From assembly GCA_937902995.1 (NCBI GenBank), contig CALEKY010000108.1, forward strand, positions 43,524 through 107,523: DNA of 64,000 bases. Direction: 5' to 3'. The position numbers and the translations under genes were made by a program. The notes beneath the pieces were generated by a model. The model was given only the letters and a program-made list of their open reading frames with translations, did no database searches and was not told the DNA's origin. Shown here piece by piece: positions 17,285-25,000 of the stretch (position 1 is its first letter; each line of letters begins with the position of its first letter). The DNA comes from an uncultured Sinobacteraceae bacterium. GTDB lineage: Bacteria; Pseudomonadota; Gammaproteobacteria; Steroidobacterales; Steroidobacteraceae.

Positions 17285-18279
17285 AGCGCGAGGCGACAGG
17301 CTACAGGCTACAGGCGACAGCAATTCATTCCTCCGCCCAGCGGGGGAGGGAGGGGCTGCGAGCGACCGCACGAGGCTTACTCTTCACTGCAAGCCTATTC
17401 ATGGCTGCGCCCGCGCTCAGCGACACGCACGCGCTCATCATTGCCGGACTTGGCGGCGAACAGCAGTACGAGCAGCGCTTCCGCAATCAGGCGAAGGCGC
17501 TCGCCGAAGCGACGGAGAAACTCGCTGGAGACAAATCGCGCGTCACGGTGTTGATGGGCGAACGCGCGCAGCGCGACAACGTGCGCAAGGAATTGCGCGC
17601 TTTGGCCGCGCGTACGAAACGCGACGACCAAGTTCTGATCGTGCTCATCGGTCACGGCAGCTACGACGGCGAGGAATATCGATTCAATCTGCCTGGACCG
17701 GATATCACGGGTAGCGAGCTCGCGGCCTTGTTCGATCGATTGCCGGCGCGCGACCAGCTCATCGTGAACAGCACGAGCGCAAGCGGAGCAGCGATCGACC
17801 GTTGGAAGCGCGACAACCGTGTCGTGATCACTGCGACGAAGAGCGGCGGTGAACGGACCGCGACTCGTTTCGCGCAATATTGGCTCGAAGCCGTGACGAC
17901 GAAGGCGGCCGACACCAATCGCGACGATGTCGTGACGGCGGCAGAGGCCTTCGAATTCGCGAACCGACGCGTGGCCGATTCGTTCAAGTCGGATGTGGCT
18001 CTCGCGACCGAGCACGCACGGCTCGAAGGCCGCGGCGCCGAGCGCATCGCCGTCGCCCGGTTCGGCAATGCGGTGCTGGCAACGTCCGATTCCGTGCTGA
18101 GCGCGCTGTACACCGAGCGCGCCGGCGTCGAGCGCGAGCTCGATGCGCTCAAGCAGCGCAAGGCGACGCTCGAGCCCGAAGCCTATTACGACGAGCTCGA
18201 AGGGGTGCTCGTTCGATTGGCGACGTTGCAGCAAAGGATCGACGCGCGTCAGGCGGTGCTACGCGGAGAAAGCGAATGA
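17281..18279 (+). CDS. exported caspase/legumain-like (clan CD) protein, nucleophile position Ser
   Basis: About 332 residues. After a long leader comes a signal-like segment (LLFTASLFMAAPALS, about 33-47), then a caspase-haemoglobinase fold: THALIIAGLGGEQQY, DDQVLIVLIGHGSYDG with the catalytic-type His125, and DQLIVNSTSASGAAIDRW. Clan CD enzymes have Cys two residues before the final SG (as in EACESG); here that position is Ser166 (codon 17776-17778). It may be inactive or an unusual Ser enzyme. A C-terminal helical tail (ERELDALKQRKATLEPEAYY) follows. The first 30 residues are encoded by a low-complexity array (17293-17357), so the native start may be further in. It overlaps both neighbours by ATGA. 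Confidence 0.72.
   Translation: MKREATGYRLQATAIHSSAQRGREGLRATARGLLFTASLFMAAPALSDTHALIIAGLGGEQQYEQRFRNQAKALAEATEKLAGDKSRVTVLMGERAQRDNVRKELRALAARTKRDDQVLIVLIGHGSYDGEEYRFNLPGPDITGSELAALFDRLPARDQLIVNSTSASGAAIDRWKRDNRVVITATKSGGERTATRFAQYWLEAVTTKAADTNRDDVVTAAEAFEFANRRVADSFKSDVALATEHARLEGRGAERIAVARFGNAVLATSDSVLSALYTERAGVERELDALKQRKATLEPEAYYDELEGVLVRLATLQQRIDARQAVLRGESE
17293..17357. repeat. in-frame low-complexity array inside the 5' end of the caspase-like gene
   Basis: GGCTACAGGCTACAGGCGAC (17300-17319 region) is followed by a CTCCGCCC-AGCG-GGGGAG hairpin and a GGGAGGGAGGGG tract. These are the array types found between genes elsewhere in the window. Here they are translated (ATGYRLQATA, then SSAQRGREGL). 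Confidence 0.6.
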
Positions 18280-20576
18280 GCGTGTCGTCCGTCATGCATC
18301 GAGCTCTGTTCGCAGCATTGCTGCTCGTCGGTACGCATGCCTTCGCGCTGACGATCGACTATGACCCGCGCCGCGCGACGGAGCTCAGAGCCTGCGACGA
18401 TGCACGCTATCGCGGTCAAGTGCAGCAGGCTCGCGATTGTTATCGGCGTCTGCTCGAGACCTCGGGAAACTTGATCACGCAAGCCGAGGCCGCTTGGGCG
18501 CTCGGCGACGTGCAACGCGCGAACACGCTGTTTCGCGAAGCAACAGCGCGCAACGATCGTTCATCGCAGCCGCGCGTGCGTTGGGGGCGGCTGTTCCTGC
18601 AGACGCATCAGCATGGCGATGCGTTGACGCTGTTCCAGGAAGCGCTGCAGCGATCGCAGAACGACGTGTATGCCAAGCTCGGCATGGCGCAAGTGTTCGC
18701 ACAACGCTTCGAAGGTCAGGCGCGCACGATCGTCGATGAGGTTCTGAAGCAAGACGACACCCTGATCGAGGCGTATTTGCTGAGAGCGCGCATGGACCTC
18801 GAAGAGGGCCAGCTCGAGAACGTCGATGCGACGCTCGATCGTGCGCAGCACCTCGCGGATAGACAGCGTCTGCCGCCGCTCGAGATCTACGCATTGCGCG
18901 CAGTGCACGAACAGATCAAGCAAGGTCGGCGCCGCGATCAATGGATCGAGCGAGCGCTGTCCTACAACCCGCGGTACGGCGCGATCTTCGAACAGCTTGC
19001 GCACTTCGAAGTCATGCGTCGCCGTTATCGCGAAGCGACGCAACTCCTCAAGCGCGCGGTCGAAGTACAGCCTGATCTGTGGTCCGCTCACGCTGAGCTC
19101 GGGGCGAATCTGCTGCGCGAAGGCGACTTTGCGCAGGCACGCATACATCTCACGACGGCGTACTCGGGCGATCCGTACAGCGCCACGACCGTCAATACGC
19201 TGCGTCTGCTCGATCACGTCGACAAGTTCGAAGTGTCGTCGACGACGTTGGAGATTCCGTCGATCAATGGCGGCACGTTCAAGACCGAGCTGCGCACGCG
19301 CCTGGATCCCAAAGAAGCCGATGTGCTGCGTCCGTACGTGCGCAAGCTCGCAGCCGAGAGCATCGAGACGTTCGCCAAGCGCTACCAGTTCGAGCCGCGC
19401 GAGCCCATTGCGCTCGAGCTGTATCCCAATCACGACGATTTCGCGGTTCGCGTCGCGGCATTGCCGGGTATCGGACTGCTCGGCGTGACGTTCGGCTACT
19501 TGGTCGCAATGGACAGTCCTGCCGGACGCGCGACGGGCGAGTTCCATTGGGGCTCGACGTTGTGGCACGAGATGGCGCACGTGTTCACGCTCGAAGTCAC
19601 GGACCACCGCGTGCCGCGTTGGTTGAGCGAAGGTATTTCGGTCTTCGAGGAGTGGCGTACCGGACCGACGCCGGGCGTGGTCGTCACGCCCGAAACGATT
19701 GGGGCGCTTCACGCCAACAAGTTCCTGCCCATCGCCGATCTCGACTCGGGATTCATTCGTCCGAATTACCCCGAGCAAGTGCAGGTTTCGTACATGCAGG
19801 CCGGGCTCATCTGCCTGTTCATCGAGCAGCGTTTCGGTTTCGATCGACTGGTGGCTTTGCTCAAGCAGTTCACGAAAGACACGACGACGAAACGGGCGGT
19901 CGAAGACACGTTCAAGATGCCGACCGAGGAATTCGACAAACAGTTCGATGCGTTCGTGCGCGAGCGTTACGAACCGCTGCTGGCGAATCTCGAAAGCTGG
20001 CAGGCTCAGTATCAGCAGGCGTCCAAGGCCATTGCAGAGTCGCGGTGGCAAGATGCCATCGAGCCGGCGCGCAGAGCGGTCGAGCTCTATCCGGAGCACA
20101 GCGGTCCCAATAGTCCGTACCTGTTACTTGCCCGTGCGTACGACAAGAGCGGCAATCGTGCACAAGCGCTGCAAACGCTGCTCGATTACCGCGCTGCTGG
20201 CGGCTGGGATCCGGATGCGCTGCGCGAGCTCGCACGCTGGCTCGATGAAGCCGGTCGCGGGCGCGAAGCACTGGAAGTGTACGCGGCGTTGAACTACGTC
20301 GATCCGTTGAACGGTGATCAACACACGGTGCTCGGCGAGCGTTATCTCGCTGCCGGCAATCACGAAGACGCGCTGCGCGAGTTCCGCGTACAGCTCGCTT
20401 TGAGCCCGCACGATCCGGCGCCGGCGCATTTCGGCATGGCGCGGGCGCTACGCGCGCTTGGCGACCGTGCAGCATCGCGACGACATCTTTTGGACGCGCT
20501 GGAAACGGCGCCGCACTACAAACCTGCGCAGGCATTGCTGCTGCAAATGATCGAGGAGCGAAAACGCAATGAATGA
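18276..20576 (+). CDS. exported TPR protein with gluzincin (HExxH) peptidase domain
   Basis: 766 residues from an ATG preceded by GGAGAAAG and overlapping the previous stop. A signal peptide (HRALFAALLLVGTHAFA) leads into about eight TPR-like repeats (about 40-310). The metallopeptidase domain has H431-E-M-A-H435 and a third ligand E452 in RVPRWLSEGISVFEE, the peptidase-MA/gluzincin arrangement. A second TPR block (about 580-765) ends the protein. Zn-dependent cleavage of a periplasmic protein is likely, with the TPRs holding partners or substrate. Position between the caspase-like gene and moxR ties it to the same complex (inference). Confidence 0.82.
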   Translation: MSVSSVMHRALFAALLLVGTHAFALTIDYDPRRATELRACDDARYRGQVQQARDCYRRLLETSGNLITQAEAAWALGDVQRANTLFREATARNDRSSQPRVRWGRLFLQTHQHGDALTLFQEALQRSQNDVYAKLGMAQVFAQRFEGQARTIVDEVLKQDDTLIEAYLLRARMDLEEGQLENVDATLDRAQHLADRQRLPPLEIYALRAVHEQIKQGRRRDQWIERALSYNPRYGAIFEQLAHFEVMRRRYREATQLLKRAVEVQPDLWSAHAELGANLLREGDFAQARIHLTTAYSGDPYSATTVNTLRLLDHVDKFEVSSTTLEIPSINGGTFKTELRTRLDPKEADVLRPYVRKLAAESIETFAKRYQFEPREPIALELYPNHDDFAVRVAALPGIGLLGVTFGYLVAMDSPAGRATGEFHWGSTLWHEMAHVFTLEVTDHRVPRWLSEGISVFEEWRTGPTPGVVVTPETIGALHANKFLPIADLDSGFIRPNYPEQVQVSYMQAGLICLFIEQRFGFDRLVALLKQFTKDTTTKRAVEDTFKMPTEEFDKQFDAFVRERYEPLLANLESWQAQYQQASKAIAESRWQDAIEPARRAVELYPEHSGPNSPYLLLARAYDKSGNRAQALQTLLDYRAAGGWDPDALRELARWLDEAGRGREALEVYAALNYVDPLNGDQHTVLGERYLAAGNHEDALREFRVQLALSPHDPAPAHFGMARALRALGDRAASRRHLLDALETAPHYKPAQALLLQMIEERKRNE

Positions 20577-21579
20577 TTCCGTGCCCGAAGCGCTCGCCGG
20601 AAGCGATACCCGCGCGCTGGTCGAATTGTTCCAGGAGCGGATGACGACCATCCGTTCGCGCGTGCGAACGATCATTGTCGGCCAGGACGAAGTCATCGAC
20701 CACTTGCTACTGACGTTGCTCGTCGGCGGTCACTGTTTGATCACCGGTATGCCCGGCACTGCGAAGACTTTGCTGGTGCGCACCTTGGCCACGGCGCTCG
20801 GTTTGTCCTTCAAGCGCATTCAATTCACACCCGATTTGATGCCGACGGACGTCACGGGCACCGACATCATCGAAGAGGACATCACGACGGGCCACCGCAA
20901 GTGGACGTTCGTGCCCGGCCCGTTGTTCGCTCACGTCGTGCTCGCCGACGAAATCAACCGTACGCCGCCGAAGACGCAGGCTGCGCTGCTCGAAGCGATG
21001 CAGGAGCTGTCGGTCACCGTGCGCGGGACGACGCATCGCCTGACGCCGCCGTTTTTCGTGCTGGCGACGCAAAATCCGATCGAGCTCGAGGGCACGTATC
21101 CGTTGCCGGAAGCCCAGCTCGACCGCTTCCTGTTCAATGTGCTGCTCGATTACTTGAGCGCCGAGGACGAATCGACCGTCGTCGACCGCAATACGTCGCG
21201 GATCGGATTGCCGGAAATCCAGCCGTGCACGAATGCCGACGAGATCATCAAGTTCCAATGGCTCGTACGTCAGGTGCCGATTGCGGACCAGGTGCGACGG
21301 CACGCGGTGGATCTCGTACGTGCCACACGTCCGAGCGAACCGTCTGCGCCTGAAGCCGTGCGCAAGTACGTGCGCTACGGCGCGAGCGTGCGCGCGACAC
21401 AATTTCTGTGTCTCGCCGCCAAAGCGCGCGCGCTCATGGAAGGCCGCTATCACGTGACGAACGAAGACCTGCACGTGCTCGCGCCGTCGGTACTGCGTCA
21501 CCGCGTGCTCACGAACTATCAAGCCGAGTCCGACGGCAAGACGGTGGACGATGTGTTGAGGGAGGTCATCGGGCGATGA
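20569..21579 (+). CDS. MoxR-family AAA+ ATPase
   Basis: A 336-residue AAA+ ATPase of the MoxR group. Walker A GMPGTAKT (60-67), Walker B VVLADEIN (123-130), sensor 1 ATQNPIELEGTYPLPEAQLD and the C-terminal lid with RYGASVRATQ are all intact. MoxR proteins act as ATP-driven chaperones that insert cofactors or assemble complexes with VWA partners. It overlaps the TPR-peptidase gene by 8 bp, and its TGA overlaps the next ATG. Neighbouring VWA, DUF58, BatA-like and DUF4159 genes are the usual company of the MRP (MoxR proper) subfamily. Cytoplasmic. Confidence in the family is high; the client is unknown. Confidence 0.93.
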   Translation: MNDSVPEALAGSDTRALVELFQERMTTIRSRVRTIIVGQDEVIDHLLLTLLVGGHCLITGMPGTAKTLLVRTLATALGLSFKRIQFTPDLMPTDVTGTDIIEEDITTGHRKWTFVPGPLFAHVVLADEINRTPPKTQAALLEAMQELSVTVRGTTHRLTPPFFVLATQNPIELEGTYPLPEAQLDRFLFNVLLDYLSAEDESTVVDRNTSRIGLPEIQPCTNADEIIKFQWLVRQVPIADQVRRHAVDLVRATRPSEPSAPEAVRKYVRYGASVRATQFLCLAAKARALMEGRYHVTNEDLHVLAPSVLRHRVLTNYQAESDGKTVDDVLREVIGR

Positions 21580-21791
21580 ATAAAGGGCGCGGGGCGTGGA
21601 GCCTGGCACGTGAGGCCGGTAAGGCGCGTCGTCGCTTTGCGCTCATCGGTGTACGCAAGCGGCGAACCTCGTTCGTTGCGCGAGCCTCGAGCCGTGAACT
21701 CGTAGTGGGGTGTTTTGATCCTAGCGCTGCAGGCCCCAAGCCTTCGTCGGAGTCCCAAGTCCCAAGCCCCACGCCCCGAGCCCTGTCATGA
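21576..21791 (+). CDS. 71-codon array-derived reading frame linking moxR and the DUF58 gene
   Basis: An ATG overlapping the moxR stop (ATGA, 21576-21579) opens a frame whose own TGA (21789-21791) overlaps the ATG of the DUF58 gene. The product (MNKGRGAWSLAREAGKARRR and on, ending PTPRALS) is basic, low in complexity and unlike any domain I know. Both ends are encoded by array repeats. It is probably not a functional protein, but an open frame that preserves translational coupling across an inserted element. Confidence 0.3.
   Translation: MNKGRGAWSLAREAGKARRRFALIGVRKRRTSFVARASSRELVVGCFDPSAAGPKPSSESQVPSPTPRALS
21584..21785. repeat. inverted pair of GGGGC arrays between moxR and the DUF58 gene
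   Basis: The left arm at 21584-21606 (AGGGCGCGGGGCGTGGAGCC) and right arm at 21731-21785 (CCCCAAGCC, CCCAAGTCCCAAGCCCC, ACGCCCCGAGCC) have complementary composition and enclose about 125 bp. The whole 208-bp insert is open in one frame. Confidence 0.6.
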
Positions 21792-22684
21792 CTTCCCCCT
21801 TCCAACGCCTCCTGCCCCCGACGACGCTCGCGAGTCTGGCGAATCTCGAGCTCGTCGCGCGCACGGCAGTGGAAGGATTCCTGACGGGATTGCATCGCTC
21901 GCCGCATTTCGGTTTCAGCCAGGAGTTCAAGGAATACCGCGCCTACACCGAGGGCGACGATCCGCGCTTCGTGGATTGGAACGTTTACGCACGTACCGAA
22001 CGTACCTACGTGCGTCGCTATGAAGGCGAGACGAATACGCGCCTCATGCTGCTGCTCGATGCGAGCGCCTCGATGGGATACACGTCGCACACCATAACGA
22101 AGCTGCAGTACGCCAAATTCATTGCCGCGGCTTTCGCGTATCTTGCGACTCAGCAGCACGATCCCGTCGGGCTCATCGTGTTCGACGAGAAGCTGCGTCA
22201 GTATCGGCCGCCGACGAGCCGCGCCGGAAGTCTCCATGCGTTGTTGCACGCGCTCGATGCCGTCGAAGCCGGCGGACGCACGGACCTTGCAGGCTGTTTC
22301 AGCACTTTCCGCGAGCATCTGACACGCCGCGGTTTGGTCGTCGTGATCTCGGATCTGTATTGCGATCCGGCGGCGATGACGCGCGCCGTATTGCCGTTGG
22401 CCTATCACGGTCACGACATCATGATCCTGCAGGTGCTCGACCCGCGCGAGCTCAACCCCGATTGGAACGAGTCGGTCGTCTTGAAAGACGTGGAAACCGA
22501 CGAGCTCGTCAACGTTTCGCCGGATTATCTGGAAGGCAAGTACCGCGAGCGCTTGACCGCGCACCTGGAAGCGCTGCGTGCTTCCGCTGCAAGTGTCGGC
22601 GCACACCAGATGCTGGTGACGACGACGGATCCATTGGACGATGCGCTGCGTCGTTACTTGGTGTTTCGGCGCGGCAAAGGGTGA
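21788..22684 (+). CDS. DUF58 (VWA-like) protein
   Basis: 298 residues, cytoplasmic, no membrane helix. The DUF58 signature EFKEYRAYTEGDDPRFVDWN (46-65) is followed by a VWA fold with MIDAS residues D91-A-S-A-S95 in LMLLLDASASMGY and the acidic loop AGGRTDLAGCF. DUF58 proteins are near-constant partners of MoxR ATPases and probably deliver or hold the client. Its ATG is immediately preceded by the array described above and overlaps the stop of the 71-codon frame. Confidence 0.9.
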   Translation: MTSPFQRLLPPTTLASLANLELVARTAVEGFLTGLHRSPHFGFSQEFKEYRAYTEGDDPRFVDWNVYARTERTYVRRYEGETNTRLMLLLDASASMGYTSHTITKLQYAKFIAAAFAYLATQQHDPVGLIVFDEKLRQYRPPTSRAGSLHALLHALDAVEAGGRTDLAGCFSTFREHLTRRGLVVVISDLYCDPAAMTRAVLPLAYHGHDIMILQVLDPRELNPDWNESVVLKDVETDELVNVSPDYLEGKYRERLTAHLEALRASAASVGAHQMLVTTTDPLDDALRRYLVFRRGKG

Positions 22685-22688
22685 AGAG

Positions 22689-22913
22689 AGTTGATAGTTG
22701 ACCGTCGATAGTTGATAGCGAGAGGCATCGGCAATGGACAGAGCATCACAAGTTGGTAGCGAGGAAGTTCGTTCACCGCTGCGGCTGACGTCGACAACGC
22801 TCAACTGCCGACTGTCCACGATCAACGGCCGAGTATTCCCTGTCCACTGGCTTTCGCCATCAGCTATCGGCGATCGAGTCGCTATCGACTATCAACTGTC
22901 AACCGTCGACTAG
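22689..22913. repeat. inverted pair of GTTGATAG arrays inside the MoxR operon
   Basis: The left arm at 22689-22718 (AGTTGATAGTTGACCGTCGA and on) and right arm at 22882-22913 (CTATCGACTATCAACTGTCA and on) are imperfect reverse complements, 163 bp apart. A further CTCAACTGCCGACTGTCC lies between them. This 234-bp gap separates the DUF58 and BatA-like genes. A large hairpin here could attenuate or stabilise the operon message. The same flavour occurs at 36939-37072. Confidence 0.65.
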
Positions 22914-22918
22914 TAATC

Positions 22919-25000
22919 GTGTTCCTCGCTCCCTTCATTCTCGCCGGATTGCTCGCCATCGGGGTGCCGCTGTGGCTGCACCGGGTTGCGCGCGCGAATC
23001 CGACGCAGCATCCGTTCGCTTCGCTCATGTTCGTCGAGCCGAGCGAGACGCAGCGCACGGCTCAGCGCACATTGCGATATTGGTTGCTGCTCGCGGCGCG
23101 CATCCTGTTGCTGATCCTGTTGGTGCTCGCATTCGCCGGTCCGCTGGTTCCTGCGAATGTCGTGCCCGCGGGCAGCGGCAACGCGCGCTTGTATGCGATC
23201 GTCCTGGACGGCTCGATGTCGATGCAGCATGGGGAGCGTTGGGAGCGGGCGCTTGCAGAAGCCGAAGCGGTGATCAACGGCGCACGAGCAGGCGATCGCG
23301 TCATGCTCGTTTCCGCGGCGGGCAGGCGCATTCAAGTCATCCATGAAGCTGTGCCAGCCGGCGATGCCGGCGCGTTGCGGGCACAGCTTCGGACGCTGAA
23401 ACCCGGCGTCGAGCGGTTGGATTACGGCTTGCTGATGACGACTTCGCGCGGCTGGCTCGGCGAGCCCGGAATGCCGGCGCAGATTCATTTCATCACCGAC
23501 TTGCAGCAGTCGGCGAGTCCGCTGCGATTTGCGGATCTCGAGCCGCCGCCGAATACGGAGCTCGTTCTTCACGACGTCGCGCGGGAAAGCGGCATCGAAC
23601 GCCATGTGAACACCTACGTGAGTGCCGCAGGTCTCGCTGCAACCGATGCACGCAGGCTCATTGCGCGGATCGCCACCAATTCGCCGCATGCAGAGCGTAG
23701 AGAAGTCGTGTTGACGATCGATGGCAAAGAGATCGCGCGTCGGCCGATCGATTTCGCAGCGCTCCCGCCGCCATTGGTGCCCGCGCAGCGCGGTGGCGAA
23801 GGCGGCGATATGGAGGAGACGGCTGCGCCCGCCGTTCGCGATCTCGAAGTCGAATTTCCGGATCTGCCGCTCGAATCCGGCAGCGGTGCGCATCGTATCG
23901 AGGTACGTCTCGAGCCGGCCGATGCGATTGCGAGCGACGATCGATATTTTCTGGTCCTACAGAGCTCCGATCCGAAAGTGCTGCTGGTCACTCGCGACAC
24001 CGCGAGCGACGAGAGTGCGTATTTCGCTGCGGCGATCGAATCGTTGACGGCACCCCGCCTCGTCGTCGAGAAGCTGGCGGCATCCGCCGCCGACAATGTG
24101 CAGCTTGCACAGTATTCGCTCATCGTTGTTGCCGATGTGAATGCGCTCTCGAGCGCGGCGCAAACGCGTATCAAGGATTACGTCGACGGCGGCGGACGGC
24201 TCTTGATGGCGCTTGCGCCCGGCATTGCCCGGCAAAGGCCCGCGCTGCTCCAGGATGTGAATCTGGGCGATGCTGTGACTCGCAGCGTTCAGATCGGCCG
24301 CGTCGACGACAGCCATCCGATCCTGCGCAACGCAACCGATTGGCACCGCGTGCGTTTCTTCCGTTACTTGCAAGTGCGGCCGGGCGCGGATGACAAGGTG
24401 TTGGTGGCGCTCGAGGACGGCACGCCGGTGCTGATGGAGCGTCAACAGGGCAACGGCCGAGTGCTTTTGCTGACAGCCCCGCTCGATCGCGCCTGGAACG
24501 ATCTGCCCATCCACCCGCTGTTCGTACAGTTCATTGCCGACTCCGCCCGGTATCTGGTCGAGCACGACCCCACTGCGCAGACGGCACGAGTCGGTACTCC
24601 TGTGCTGACCGGATTGACCGCTGCCAGTGGGGGGCAGATATTCGATCCGCAGGGCCGGCGCGTGCTGGCGTTGGGCGAGGCCGCCGCGGTCGATCGGTTT
24701 ATTCCCGATCAAGCCGGGTTCTACGAGATTCGCGGCGCGGGCGGGCAGAAGTGGGTCGCGGTCAATGTGGATTCCCGCGAGTCGGACATTACGCGGCTGC
24801 CTGAGGTGCAGGTTCAGCGCTGGCTCGAGTTGCAGGCGCCTCCGACGCCTGTAGACGCCGCAAAGGTCGCCACCGCAGAGGGGACGCCGTTGACACGTTC
24901 GATCGGCTACTGGGTATTGCTGCTGGCTGCGGTTTTCGTCGTCGTAGAGCTCATCATGGCGAATCATTACTTGGCCGTCCGGCGCGAGGTGGCGCAATGA
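22919..25000 (+). CDS. BatA-like N-terminal / VWA membrane protein
   Basis: 693 residues from a GTG. The N-terminus MFLAPFILAGLLAIGVPLWL with the HPFASLMF motif and second helix (54-76) is the BatA (aerotolerance regulator N-terminal) module. A VWA domain follows with MIDAS D97-G-S99-M-S101. The remainder is a large extracytoplasmic part with an amidotransferase-like fold (SDPKVLLVTRDTASDESAYF; DYVDGGGRLLMALAPG). A C-terminal helix (about 665-685) anchors it again. Architecture parallels the first gene of the operon, suggesting paralogous envelope subunits. The stop overlaps the DUF4175 start (ATGA). Confidence 0.82.
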   Translation: MFLAPFILAGLLAIGVPLWLHRVARANPTQHPFASLMFVEPSETQRTAQRTLRYWLLLAARILLLILLVLAFAGPLVPANVVPAGSGNARLYAIVLDGSMSMQHGERWERALAEAEAVINGARAGDRVMLVSAAGRRIQVIHEAVPAGDAGALRAQLRTLKPGVERLDYGLLMTTSRGWLGEPGMPAQIHFITDLQQSASPLRFADLEPPPNTELVLHDVARESGIERHVNTYVSAAGLAATDARRLIARIATNSPHAERREVVLTIDGKEIARRPIDFAALPPPLVPAQRGGEGGDMEETAAPAVRDLEVEFPDLPLESGSGAHRIEVRLEPADAIASDDRYFLVLQSSDPKVLLVTRDTASDESAYFAAAIESLTAPRLVVEKLAASAADNVQLAQYSLIVVADVNALSSAAQTRIKDYVDGGGRLLMALAPGIARQRPALLQDVNLGDAVTRSVQIGRVDDSHPILRNATDWHRVRFFRYLQVRPGADDKVLVALEDGTPVLMERQQGNGRVLLLTAPLDRAWNDLPIHPLFVQFIADSARYLVEHDPTAQTARVGTPVLTGLTAASGGQIFDPQGRRVLALGEAAAVDRFIPDQAGFYEIRGAGGQKWVAVNVDSRESDITRLPEVQVQRWLELQAPPTPVDAAKVATAEGTPLTRSIGYWVLLLAAVFVVVELIMANHYLAVRREVAQ

